DNA of 64,000 bases from Alteromonadaceae bacterium (lineage in GTDB: Bacteria; Pseudomonadota; Gammaproteobacteria; Pseudomonadales; Cellvibrionaceae): contig NVXL01000006.1 of assembly GCA_002746115.1 (NCBI GenBank), positions 1-64,000 of the forward strand, read 5' to 3'. The notes under the pieces are model-generated. The model worked only from the letters and a program-made list of their open reading frames with translations, ran no database searches and was not told the origin of the DNA. Of this stretch, positions 46,551 through 55,844 are shown piece by piece (within the stretch, counting starts at the first letter, position 1; each line of letters starts with the position of its first letter). The position numbers and the translations under genes were made by a program.

Positions 46551-47546
46551 TTACTCTAGGCAGGTGACGCAAGATACTAATACATGTTGCCCGGAGTGCT
46601 CTTTGCGAATAGGGCGTGGTTTGTCATCATGTTGTGTCATCTGCTTATAAAGCACATTTTCGCGCTCGATCGTCTCCCGCTCGTGTTTGTGCGGGTATAA
46701 CTGCTGACCCAATCCGCCATCGGCTAAAAAGCGATCAGTGTCGTGTAAAATGGATTCTACATGCAGTAATTCGTGTAATAGTGCATCCGCCGGTGAGGCG
46801 ATACAAAAAGATTTTTTAACATCGCATTTATTATAAAACTTTAATTTGGCGCCTGATCGTGGGTCGAAATACACAGTGACAGCGTCAACTGAGAACTGCG
46901 TTCCTTTTACCTCGGTTTGGTAGGTGTGCGGCGCGTATTTTAATGACCAATCAACCTTGGCTAGTGACTTGATTAAGGTTTGTGCTTCTGGGTAAGCGGC
47001 GAAATAATGCGCAAGCTCCGCGATATCTTCACGTAAATTTTTCGGGTCATTACTTTGGGCTTGGTAATGATCCATTAAAACCTGTTGTATTAAAGCGGCT
47101 TGTCGGGAATCCGTTTGTGGGAGCGGGTAGGTATAGGTGTTCTCGGGTGTCTTTTCGATGTGTTCGCTGGCGGTGTGCTGGTGAGCGTCGTTTGAAATTA
47201 AATTAAGGGTTACGTCGCTTGTTTCTGAATAGACAACATCGGCGTTGACGCCTAAGGCTAAAAATAATACCGATAATAGCGGTGCGCGTCGACAATTGGG
47301 GTGTGTCTGGTCGTAGTTGCGTTGATCAGGTTTAAGGCGAGCACCATTTTTTTTGGCGAAGCTACATAGCTTTTTGAAATAGGATGGGTCTGTATTTTGT
47401 AGTTCGGGGGCGTGTACGTAGTGTCGTATACCGTCGATAATACAGCTGTGTACGGCATGAACGGAAGCGCCCTCAGGCAGCTTTGCTTTGAATAAGGATG
47501 CGCAATACTCACTCCAGCCACTAATACTGGTACTTCTAACTGCCAT
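46551..47546 (-). CDS. Putative zinc metallopeptidase effector (HExxH, M91-like)
   Basis: 331 aa. HELLH (258-262, in ADALLHELLHVES) is the zinc site, and ERETIERENVLYKQ (289-302) probably supplies the third ligand, as in M91/NleD-like peptidases. A hydrophobic segment at ~88-103 (APLLSVLFLALGVNAD) resembles an internal signal or translocation sequence. The first 80 residues are basic and cysteine-containing. Placed between hcp and the TPR module, it is probably a T6SS effector; cognate immunity is not evident. The 95-aa exported protein upstream is one candidate. Confidence 0.7.
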   Translation of the reverse strand: MAVRSTSISGWSEYCASLFKAKLPEGASVHAVHSCIIDGIRHYVHAPELQNTDPSYFKKLCSFAKKNGARLKPDQRNYDQTHPNCRRAPLLSVLFLALGVNADVVYSETSDVTLNLISNDAHQHTASEHIEKTPENTYTYPLPQTDSRQAALIQQVLMDHYQAQSNDPKNLREDIAELAHYFAAYPEAQTLIKSLAKVDWSLKYAPHTYQTEVKGTQFSVDAVTVYFDPRSGAKLKFYNKCDVKKSFCIASPADALLHELLHVESILHDTDRFLADGGLGQQLYPHKHERETIERENVLYKQMTQHDDKPRPIRKEHSGQHVLVSCVTCLE

Positions 47547-47707
47547 CGTTGATCCCTATCTCTACTTGCTTTAAGTCTACTTGCTTTAATTACACCTTAG
47601 CAGTTACAGGCAGGGGGCATTGGATGAAATTGTACAAAGAGTGTTCAGAAAATGGTGCTTTAGTTATAAGCTTGTTGAGCTCTTAATTCTTAGAAACTAA
47701 TGAAACA

Positions 47708-47995
47708 TCAGTGGCTTAAAACCTGTTGTTCCGGTGCTAGCGGGGTGACGGGGTCAAAGAGGTCGCCAAATAGGCTATGTAGTACAAGGCGTTGTGGGGC
47801 TTTTTTATCGTTTGATACCTTCTGCCAGGGGATGATGTAAAGCATCTTGGGGAGTTCGGTATTGCCTTTAATCACGGTTTTATCAAGTTCAATACGTTTC
47901 TCGGAAAAAGCAGAGGAACTTAGGCTGAGTATCGTGGCTGTACTTATAATTATTGAAATAAATTTAATTTTTCGAGTCATGAGATGCATGTCCAT
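47708..47995 (-). CDS. Small exported protein, last gene of the TPR module
   Basis: 95 aa from ATG 47995 (Met3 and Met6 are alternatives). A signal peptide (FISIIISTATILSLSSSAFS) precedes a ~65-residue mature part beginning EKRIELDKTVIKGNTELPKMLYIIPWQK. I recall a similar NTELPKxLYIxPW stretch in small proteins encoded beside gliding-type TPR operons, which would tie it to the upstream genes. Alternatively it may be a periplasmic immunity protein for the metallopeptidase encoded next. It starts 18 bases after the stop of the TPR lipoprotein gene. Confidence 0.6.
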   Translation of the reverse strand: MDMHLMTRKIKFISIIISTATILSLSSSAFSEKRIELDKTVIKGNTELPKMLYIIPWQKVSNDKKAPQRLVLHSLFGDLFDPVTPLAPEQQVLSH

Positions 47996-48013
47996 TGTCT
48001 TAACTTAACAGTC

Positions 48014-48655
48014 TTAACTTTGATCTACCGAGTATTTTAATCTTTCGACCCAACCTTTTACGGCCTCGTCATCGGGCACCAAGTTTAGGTATTTAAGATA
48101 GTGCAAGTAGGCTTTGTTGATATCTTGATAGTAAATATCATAGAGCAGGGCTAAGTTGTAATGTGCATTGGCATAATCCGGGTCAAGCGTTAAGGCGATA
48201 AGGTATTCTCGCTCGGCTAAAGGGATACCTCTTTTTTCGACGGCAATGAGGCCTTTTAAGTTATGTACCTGCGGATGCGTATTGTTGATCGCCATGGCTT
48301 GGTTGCAGTACTTCTCGGCCTCATCCCATTGCTGTTGACGATAGTAGGCGGTAGCTAAGTTAAGTTTAATACCGAAATGCTGACGATGTCGCTTGGACAA
48401 TTGTTTTAAGCTAGAGCGCGCGCGATCGATTGCGGTTTTATCGCCATTTAAGTTTTCTTGGGCGTGTCGATAGTTTTGTCGATCTGCCGGGCTTAAAATC
48501 GTTGGTGTTGGCTCTTGGGTTTGCTCTTCTACGGGGGCTTCCACAACAACTGGTGCTGTACTTTGACACGCGCTTAAAAACAGACAGCAAATAATGAGCG
48601 CAACAGTCGCCGTGTGATAAAGCCGTTTGCTGGCGTTAATAATAGGGTTAATCAC
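48014..48655 (-). CDS. TPR outer-membrane lipoprotein
   Basis: 213 aa. Lipobox LSAC with Cys30 and Gln at +2, so sorted to the outer membrane. A Pro/Glu-rich linker is followed by about three TPR units (~85-190, for example DEAEKYCNQAMAINNTHPQVHNLKG). Its start overlaps the stop of the 990-aa TPR gene by eight bases. Overall it is close in plan to TPR pilotins of the PilF/Tgl type. I infer a partner in assembling an envelope complex. Confidence 0.8.
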   Translation of the reverse strand: MINPIINASKRLYHTATVALIICCLFLSACQSTAPVVVEAPVEEQTQEPTPTILSPADRQNYRHAQENLNGDKTAIDRARSSLKQLSKRHRQHFGIKLNLATAYYRQQQWDEAEKYCNQAMAINNTHPQVHNLKGLIAVEKRGIPLAEREYLIALTLDPDYANAHYNLALLYDIYYQDINKAYLHYLKYLNLVPDDEAVKGWVERLKYSVDQS

Positions 48656-51620
48656 GGTACACCTCGGTCTTTCCTGTTCGGGAGTAGCTGGTCGGAAATA
48701 ATGCTTTTAGTTGAGCTAAGCTCTGGGCTATGTGGTCGTCGTAAATGTTATCGCGAGTACGTGCCATATTAGTCTCATAAAGCTCGATGGCTTTTTCTTC
48801 CAAAGGAAAGGCCTGATCTTCTAGCAAGATATTGTATTGTTCGAGTTCTTGCTCAGACAAATGGCCGGGTCGTTCAGAGTCCAGTAAAGCTTGGCTGAAT
48901 GATAGGTAAATGTCACCAGTACTGCGTGTTGCTTCGGTGGTGATCTCTTGTATGGCGTAACCCGAGGCCTGTCCAAATAAGCGTAATGATTCACGCATCG
49001 ATGTTTTTTTACGTTTTAAGCTTCTCTTGAAAGGTGCTTTCAGTTTTAATTTATTAAATCGTTTCATCTCGTTTCGCGCAAGTGTGAGCGTGGCGTTAGA
49101 TGCGATGTATGTGGTGCGCTCGGTCTTGACTCGCTCGGTGGCTCTTTGATCCGCGACGCGGATTTTATTTCGCCAGAAATAAGCTTTCTGAGGTTCTTTT
49201 GTTGCTTGGTAAAGCTCGCTTAATTTCAACATGGCTTCCATACTTTGGGCGAAGGGCTTTTTGTAGCTGTGTGCGTACTCGCGATAAGCGCGGATGGCTC
49301 GGTCGCTTTGTTTTTTGTTTTCGTAGAGTTCGGCTGCTCGCCAAAGCGCGGCTTTTTTAACTTCAACATCGGCTTCGAATTTGGCGATGTTTTCGAATTC
49401 GGCTGCGGCTTTGCCTTCTTGGTCTGAATTTAAATAGGCGACGGAAAGGCTCTTGCTGATATCGTTAATGCGTTTATGTTTGGGGTATGACTGTTTGAAG
49501 GTTTGGATCAGCACAATACTTTGACGCCATTGTTCGTTCTTCATGCTCATGGCTATGGCATCGTACATGCCAGTAGCGGCTAGCGGTGAGGAGGGGGATT
49601 GCTTGGCAATACGGGTGTAGTGCTGCAATGCTAGGATGTGCTGCTGATCCTCGTGCGCCTGTTCGGCTTGACGGTAAATCGCTAGCGCCACGCTGTCCTC
49701 TAGTGTCTTACGCTTACTTTTAGCTTGTTTGCGTATGCGCTCTGGGCTTTCTAGCAGTTGTAGGTATACGGCTTCGGCATCGCTGTACTCGCGTGTTTCC
49801 AACAGGGCTTGTGCTTTGAGTAAGTCAATTGTGTAGTGAATACTAGAGTCGGTTTTGTTCGGTAATAAGTTTGCCATGGTAATGACGGTGTCATACTGTT
49901 TTGCACGAAAGGCGCTTTCCGCTGCGGCTTTTGTGATAGTGCTGGAATGGGTGTCTTCGGGGTAAAGCTCAAGGTAGCGCTGGGCATAGCTTAGGTATTG
50001 CTCTCGCCACTTATTTTGTGCTTCGGCTTTAGTTTCGCGCTGGAGTTCTTCAGTTAGCACTATTGTGGTGTAGGCGGATTGTTTATCAAGAATGATATCG
50101 TCGTTGTAGGCGGCTTTTACAAAAAAGCCGAGGGCTTTGGTTTTTTGTTTTCCCTCGAGTAATAATTCGGCATATAAGGCGTATATATTGTCTTTGTGGG
50201 CGTAAGGGGTAAAGTGCCTAACGTAACGCTGATACCATTTGTTGGCTTGTTGAAAGTCGGCCTGTTTCGCGCGTTTTTGATAGTTCTTATGGTAAAAGGC
50301 ACTCATCTGGGTGGTGTAATCACGGAGCTTCTCTTGCGTTAGCTCGTAATGTTCACTGTTAGCATGTGCTTGCCAGTAGGTCGCTTTTGCTTGGAATAGT
50401 TGATAAAAACGTTCGATGGCAAGGTAAAGTCGTTCGCCAAATTGGCCGTCTTTCCACGCGGCTATGATTCGGCGCTCGGCTTCTGGGAGGCGTTTACTTT
50501 TGGGGTAGGCCTCGGTGTACTTTGTGAGTATTTGAGCGGCGTCGGAGAAGCGTCTTTGCACTAAGAATATATCGCTGATGGCGGCATGAGTGGCGTATAC
50601 GAATTTAAAATTTGGGTGTTTACGTAAATGTTGCGCAACGTCGACTTGGCCGTGTTGGTATGCAAAGGCTAAACCTAAAGCTCTAAAGTATTCGTTAAAG
50701 TGTGCTTTGTCGCTATCACTTAGCTTGGCATATTCTTGAAACTCGTGATAATTAATTGCGCGCAAATAATCGTCTGCGGCTTCCATAAAAAAACTTTGTT
50801 TGTAACGGCTCCAGCCGCGTTTAAATAGCGATTTTTCGTAAAACTGTTCATTTCCGGTGCTGAGTATGGCCTCGGTATAGGCGTCTTCGGCGCTGATATA
50901 ATCGCCTGATACGAACGCGCCTTCGGCGAGTCTAAATTGTGATTCGGCATAGTGATCGGATTGTGGGAATTCGCTCACTAGGCGTTTTAAGCTGTTTGTT
51001 GAGAGGTAATGTTGGCCGACGCTATCGTAGGCTTGTGCCAGTTGGTAGAGCACTCGGTCATTATCTGAGGCCTTAGGGTAATCGTGTAGCGTGGTTTCTA
51101 ATAGTTCGATCGTGCGCTTTAATGACTTATCTGCTTGTTCTGAGATATCAGTGGCGTGTTGGTTTTTCTTTCCACCTTGAGAGTCGTTTTGAACATCCTC
51201 TTGACCACTTAGCGAAAGGCTTAAGTCCATCTCCAATTGCGCTAAGCGGGTTAGGGCTTTTTTACGAGATCTATCGTTACTCGCGGCGGTATTGACATAG
51301 GCCTCGTAGGCTTGACGAATTTGCTCAGTGTTTTTTTGTGGTGCGCCGTTTTGTTTGCTTTTATTTTTAGCCGTTTTATTTTTGGTCTTTTTGTTTTCGA
51401 CAATTTGCACTTCTTGTGAGGGTTTACGGACAAGGTCGATATCGGCCAAGGTTCCGCCGGTTGATGATTCCTGCTCGGTCGGGGCGCTTGCGCAGGCGGC
51501 GATAATAATTGTTAACAATAGGCCGTTTGCCCGTGTCCAAAGGTATTTGGCACTTACGCGTCTGAAAGCTGTTAAAAGGGGTAGGCTGATCATATGTCTG
51601 GGACTATTTCTGGTTGTCAT
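48648..51620 (-). CDS. Large TPR lipoprotein
   Basis: 990 aa. A lipobox (IIAAC) puts the lipidated Cys at residue 43, after an N-region with an alternative start at Met10. A Lys/Asn-rich spacer follows, then TPR-like helical repeats run from ~170 to ~880. It is similar in size and plan to AglT/GltE-type TPR proteins of myxobacterial gliding machinery, which I name from architecture only. The start overlaps the end of the 474-aa gene by 17 bases. Two of its neighbours are also exported TPR proteins, so a multi-protein periplasmic/outer-membrane scaffold is likely. Confidence 0.8.
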   Translation of the reverse strand: MTTRNSPRHMISLPLLTAFRRVSAKYLWTRANGLLLTIIIAACASAPTEQESSTGGTLADIDLVRKPSQEVQIVENKKTKNKTAKNKSKQNGAPQKNTEQIRQAYEAYVNTAASNDRSRKKALTRLAQLEMDLSLSLSGQEDVQNDSQGGKKNQHATDISEQADKSLKRTIELLETTLHDYPKASDNDRVLYQLAQAYDSVGQHYLSTNSLKRLVSEFPQSDHYAESQFRLAEGAFVSGDYISAEDAYTEAILSTGNEQFYEKSLFKRGWSRYKQSFFMEAADDYLRAINYHEFQEYAKLSDSDKAHFNEYFRALGLAFAYQHGQVDVAQHLRKHPNFKFVYATHAAISDIFLVQRRFSDAAQILTKYTEAYPKSKRLPEAERRIIAAWKDGQFGERLYLAIERFYQLFQAKATYWQAHANSEHYELTQEKLRDYTTQMSAFYHKNYQKRAKQADFQQANKWYQRYVRHFTPYAHKDNIYALYAELLLEGKQKTKALGFFVKAAYNDDIILDKQSAYTTIVLTEELQRETKAEAQNKWREQYLSYAQRYLELYPEDTHSSTITKAAAESAFRAKQYDTVITMANLLPNKTDSSIHYTIDLLKAQALLETREYSDAEAVYLQLLESPERIRKQAKSKRKTLEDSVALAIYRQAEQAHEDQQHILALQHYTRIAKQSPSSPLAATGMYDAIAMSMKNEQWRQSIVLIQTFKQSYPKHKRINDISKSLSVAYLNSDQEGKAAAEFENIAKFEADVEVKKAALWRAAELYENKKQSDRAIRAYREYAHSYKKPFAQSMEAMLKLSELYQATKEPQKAYFWRNKIRVADQRATERVKTERTTYIASNATLTLARNEMKRFNKLKLKAPFKRSLKRKKTSMRESLRLFGQASGYAIQEITTEATRSTGDIYLSFSQALLDSERPGHLSEQELEQYNILLEDQAFPLEEKAIELYETNMARTRDNIYDDHIAQSLAQLKALFPTSYSRTGKTEVYRD

Positions 51621-53028
51621 ATAATTTGGCTAAACCGTACTGTGACTGACTGAGGTAACTATTCACCTGTATCATGCTTTTGTTAAGGTGAATTGCGGCA
51701 AAGTCTGCGAGCAGGGCTTTATAGTGTATACGTAGCTGCTTAATGCTTCGTGCTAAGGGCGCAGATGCATTATCGAGGTTTAAATTAAATAGGCGATCTG
51801 CGGAGTGGGTAATAAATTCGGGCGGTGACGTGATCGCCAATTCGGCGTATTGCGATAGGTCGAGGGGCGTTAAATTATTGAGGTTTGCACCGATCCGGCG
51901 TTTTTGATTTTCGAAATACACTATGGCTTCACTATACCCTGCGGAGGCGAGTTCCATTTTGCCCGCGTGGTCGTTGGTGTAGGGCATCATCAGGTTGGCC
52001 TCTAACACCGTAAGTGATTGTTTTCCGCTGGCACGTAGGCGTTCAAATGCATTAGTCGCGCCTTTATAGTCTTTTTGTGCGAGCGCGCATAAGCCGATGC
52101 CTAATAATGCTCGCTCCATGTAAATACTGTTGAGGCCAATTTGGCGGAAATTCTCACGCGCATTGCGGTAAAAGCTGTTTTGAAACTGTGAGTAGGCCAG
52201 TACCATGAGTAAACGGTTTTTTATTTCGCCCATGGATTTTAGGCGTTTTTTTTGCGCTAGAGCTTTATCAATAGATAACTGTGCATCGGTCCACCAGCCT
52301 TGACGGATAAATGCGACGGCTTCGTTGAGTCTAGCGTAGGGTGCATAGTCCGAGTCTTCGCCAATTTTTTGGTAGAATTTCAATGAGTCGCGGTGGCGCT
52401 TTTGTTTTTGCAAAATAATGCCAAATAACAAAGTCGCATAATCACGCTCGGCCACATCTAAAGGGGGCTCTGCTGGCAGTTGGGTTAGGTGGCTTTGGGC
52501 TTTATTTAAATCGCCTTGTTCAAAATAGAATTTGGCTAATAAATAATGTGTCTTCGCTTGGCTAGCATCGTCGCCTAAGTCCATGACTCGGTTGGCTACG
52601 GCTTGGGCGCTATTGGTTAAACCCTTGGCTAAGAAGTGTTGCAACCAAGGGCTGACATCTTGATCGATGGCTTGCTCGGTAATAAAACTGAGGTGAGCAA
52701 CAAGCAGCGTTGTTGCGGCTTGCTGCTCCTGTTTTGATTGGTGCTCATTGAACAGGCTTTGTAATTTTGGTAACAATGACTGCTCTGATGAGTTAGGTAT
52801 GGAGCTAAGGTGATGTGGGTAAACTTTAGCTTCCTGCCGATAAAAATCGTCAATTAATTGGAAGTAATCATGTTGTAAGTTTGCCGCCTCAGTGAGCACT
52901 TGTGCTTCAGTTTTTAAGGTGCGTACTTGGGCATTGGCTTCTGCTAATAGGAGCACACACGTTAGCGCCGCTAGCGCATAAATGCGCAGCGACCCAAAGA
53001 AGCTTAACAAATTCTTGATATTAAACAC
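51604..53028 (-). CDS. Exported TPR protein
   Basis: 474 aa. The signal peptide (IYALAALTCVLLLAEANAQ) ends near residue 34. The mature part is TPR-like throughout, with ~5 repeats (such as QAKTHYLLAKFYFEQGDLNKAQ and YMERALLGIGLCALAQKDYKGA). No lipobox, so a soluble periplasmic protein. It begins 12 bases after the clpV stop on the same strand, so it is in the T6SS operon by position. First gene of the four-gene exported module. Confidence 0.82.
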   Translation of the reverse strand: MFNIKNLLSFFGSLRIYALAALTCVLLLAEANAQVRTLKTEAQVLTEAANLQHDYFQLIDDFYRQEAKVYPHHLSSIPNSSEQSLLPKLQSLFNEHQSKQEQQAATTLLVAHLSFITEQAIDQDVSPWLQHFLAKGLTNSAQAVANRVMDLGDDASQAKTHYLLAKFYFEQGDLNKAQSHLTQLPAEPPLDVAERDYATLLFGIILQKQKRHRDSLKFYQKIGEDSDYAPYARLNEAVAFIRQGWWTDAQLSIDKALAQKKRLKSMGEIKNRLLMVLAYSQFQNSFYRNARENFRQIGLNSIYMERALLGIGLCALAQKDYKGATNAFERLRASGKQSLTVLEANLMMPYTNDHAGKMELASAGYSEAIVYFENQKRRIGANLNNLTPLDLSQYAELAITSPPEFITHSADRLFNLNLDNASAPLARSIKQLRIHYKALLADFAAIHLNKSMIQVNSYLSQSQYGLAKLYDNQK

Positions 53029-53040
53029 AGCGGCTCCTCA

Positions 53041-55770
53041 TTAACTCACCTGGTAACCAAAGGTGCCTTCTTCATCGACGTTGACGTGCACTTCCTTAAT
53101 GGCTTCACCGGAGGCCATTCTTGATAGACACTCCGACGCGAGTGCGGGCAACATGCTGCGAGTGAGAATGTTTTCGATATTACGGGCACCTGTATCCACC
53201 TCTTGGCTGCGGGCAACAATATGCAACAACACGTCTTCATCGTAAGTGAAGCTTGCGTTGTAGTGTTCGCGCAGGCGTTTTTTGATTTTATGCATGTTAA
53301 TTTTGCATATTTTCATCATGTCTTCGTCCTCCAATGGATAGTAAGGGACGACGGTGGTACGGCCTAAAAAGGCGGGTTTAAAGTACTGTAGTAATTTAGG
53401 TCGGAAATTATCTAGCAGTGTTTCTGGATCGGGGCGCTCATCCCCGGAGGCGGCGACCATGGCGCGGATATGTTCTTCCGCTGCGTTTGAGGTCATGATA
53501 ATGACGGTATTTTTAAAGTCGATATCTCGTCCTTCGCCGTCTTTTATGGTGCCTTTGTCAAACAGGTTGTAAAAAATATCTTGTACGCCAGGGTGGGCTT
53601 TTTCCATTTCGTCGAGCAGTATAACGCTATAAGGCTTGCGTCGCACCGCTTCAGTTAATACGCCGCCTTCGCCGTAGCCTACGTAGCCGGGAGGTGAGCC
53701 AAGCAACATGGAAACTTTGTGCTCTTCTTTAAATTCGGACATATTGATAACGGTGATATTTTGTTCGCCGCCATATAAAATATCCGCTAATGCAAGTGCG
53801 GTTTCGGTTTTACCAACACCGCTTGAGCCGACCATGAAGAAGACACCGATGGGCTTGCGTGGGTCTGTTAAGCCTGCGCGGGAGGTACGAATGCTCTGGG
53901 CGATGGCTTCGAGTGCGTGATCTTGGCCGATGACACGCTCTTTCATGGCGTGTTGTAGATTTAAAATTGCGTCGATTTCGTTAGATACCATTTTGCCGAC
54001 GGGGATTCCGGTCCAATTTGCGACGACTTCGGCGATCGCTTGGCTATCGACGTGAATTTGTATCAGTGGTTCTTCGCTTTGTACTTCTTCTAGGCGAGAC
54101 ATACTGTCTCGAAGTTGTGTTTTGGTATCTTCGAGTTCTGTATCGCTAAGCTGTTTGTCTTGTTGTTCTTGTGTTAGTGGCGTCTCTGACAGTTGCTCTG
54201 GGGTGATACGACGAATTTGAAAGTCATCTTCGATTTTCTGTTGTAGTGTTTGTATGGTGGTGACGAGTTCTTTTTCTTGTTGCCACTGGGCGTCCTGAAC
54301 TTCAAGCAAGGTTTCTAGGCGCGTTTTTTCTTTGTTTAACTTGGTAATTTCTTCGGCACAATTATCCAGTGTGGCATTTTCACGTTCCAATGCGGCGATA
54401 TTAGTGTTGCTTTGGGTAATACGTCGGCGGGTATCTTCAATCGCGGCAGGCGTTGCGCTTTGGCTTAAAGAGACGCGGGCGCAGGCAGTATCAAGTAAAC
54501 TGACGGATTTATCTGGTAATTGTCGAGCGGTAATATAGCGGCTAGATAGCTTGACCGAATCGATAACGGCTTCATCTAAAATACGAACTTTATGGTGACT
54601 TTGCAGTACACCTGCAATCGCGCGCATCATATCAATGGCTTTTTCTATATCAGGCTCTTCAATTTTAACGACTTGGAAGCGTCGAGTTAAAGCGGGATCA
54701 CGCTCGAAGTATTTTTTGTACTCAGCCCAAGTCGTCGCAGCGATAGTACGTAGCTCACCACGAGCGAGTGCAGGTTTTAATAAGTTTGCCGCGTCACCTT
54801 GGCCTTCTTTACCGCCTGAGCCAATCAGCGTGTGGGCTTCATCAATGAACATGATAATTGGAATTGGCGAGGCTTTTACTTCGGCTATGACGGATTTTAA
54901 GCGGTTTTCAAATTCACCTTTAACGCTTGCGCCTGCTTGTAGTAAACCTAGGTCGAGTGTGCGAATGCAAACACCGCGCAAGGGCTCGGGTACATCATTG
55001 GATACAATGCGTAAAGCAAAGCCTTCGACAACGGCGGTTTTTCCAACCCCTGCTTCACCGGTTAATATTGGGTTGTTTTGGCGGCGGCGAATAAGAATGT
55101 CGATGATCTGGCGGATTTCTTGGTCGCGACCAAGTACTGCGTCTATTTTGCCTTGCTTAGCCGCTTCCGTTAGGTTGACGGTGTACTTATCGAGTGAAGG
55201 GGTTTTACTTGGCGCACCGCTGGCAGAATTGTCGGAGTTACCATCGTTTAGTTGTGATAAGGGGGCGCTGACGTTGGCTTCCATATTGGAAGACTCTTCG
55301 GTGGTGCCGACGATTGCGCGTACAACATTACGCAATGACTCCGGCGTAATTTTACCCATTTCTCCGGTATTCATTCCGCTGCTGCGACGTAGGGATTCAT
55401 CTAATAAGACGGCTTCAATAATATGAGCGGAGCTAACTTGTGCATGCCCATATTCAACGGAGGCGAGCATCCAAGCGTTTTTGGCAATCTCGACAATATT
55501 GGGTGAGAGAGACGGGGCGCGGGAGTTGCCTGCTTTTATTCCGTCAAGCTCGCGGTTGAGCTGTTGGTTAAAACGGCCTAGATTAATATCGAACTTTTCT
55601 AAAATTGCGAGCAAATCACTACCAGGAATTTCAAATATCTTTAACAACCAATGCTCTATCTCTACATTGTAGTGGGTGCGCGAGACACACAGGCCGGCGG
55701 CACTTTCAAGGGCATTTTTACAGGGGTCGTTGAGTCGACCCACTAAAGATTTAAGGTCAATATTAATCAT
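53041..55770 (-). CDS. clpV: T6SS sheath-disassembly ATPase ClpV (TssH)
   Basis: 909 aa. Clp N-domain (1-~150), Ser/Asn-rich linker (~160-195), AAA1 with Walker A GEAGVGKT (238-245) and Walker B FIDEAH, a middle coiled coil (~440-560), and AAA2 with Walker A GSSGVGKT (648-655). The C-terminal small domain is present. It recognises contracted TssB/TssC sheaths and unfolds them for reuse. It lies 74 bases after tssG, with the TPR module immediately after. Confidence 0.97.
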   Translation of the reverse strand: MINIDLKSLVGRLNDPCKNALESAAGLCVSRTHYNVEIEHWLLKIFEIPGSDLLAILEKFDINLGRFNQQLNRELDGIKAGNSRAPSLSPNIVEIAKNAWMLASVEYGHAQVSSAHIIEAVLLDESLRRSSGMNTGEMGKITPESLRNVVRAIVGTTEESSNMEANVSAPLSQLNDGNSDNSASGAPSKTPSLDKYTVNLTEAAKQGKIDAVLGRDQEIRQIIDILIRRRQNNPILTGEAGVGKTAVVEGFALRIVSNDVPEPLRGVCIRTLDLGLLQAGASVKGEFENRLKSVIAEVKASPIPIIMFIDEAHTLIGSGGKEGQGDAANLLKPALARGELRTIAATTWAEYKKYFERDPALTRRFQVVKIEEPDIEKAIDMMRAIAGVLQSHHKVRILDEAVIDSVKLSSRYITARQLPDKSVSLLDTACARVSLSQSATPAAIEDTRRRITQSNTNIAALERENATLDNCAEEITKLNKEKTRLETLLEVQDAQWQQEKELVTTIQTLQQKIEDDFQIRRITPEQLSETPLTQEQQDKQLSDTELEDTKTQLRDSMSRLEEVQSEEPLIQIHVDSQAIAEVVANWTGIPVGKMVSNEIDAILNLQHAMKERVIGQDHALEAIAQSIRTSRAGLTDPRKPIGVFFMVGSSGVGKTETALALADILYGGEQNITVINMSEFKEEHKVSMLLGSPPGYVGYGEGGVLTEAVRRKPYSVILLDEMEKAHPGVQDIFYNLFDKGTIKDGEGRDIDFKNTVIIMTSNAAEEHIRAMVAASGDERPDPETLLDNFRPKLLQYFKPAFLGRTTVVPYYPLEDEDMMKICKINMHKIKKRLREHYNASFTYDEDVLLHIVARSQEVDTGARNIENILTRSMLPALASECLSRMASGEAIKEVHVNVDEEGTFGYQVS

Positions 55771-55844
55771 AAATATGCTTCCGTTATGGTTCTCGTATGG
55801 CTGTAGCGCGCGTTGGTCGTTAATCTCATTTGAGGCGAGTCATG

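Noticed and set aside
46320-46650. Two overlapping plus-strand reading frames upstream of hcp (62 and 100 codons)
   Set aside because: No ribosome binding site, no domain, biased cysteine-rich translation, and the longer one runs into the metallopeptidase gene on the other strand.
54635-55426. 263-codon plus-strand reading frame
   Set aside because: Entirely antisense to clpV; its open length follows from clpV codon usage.
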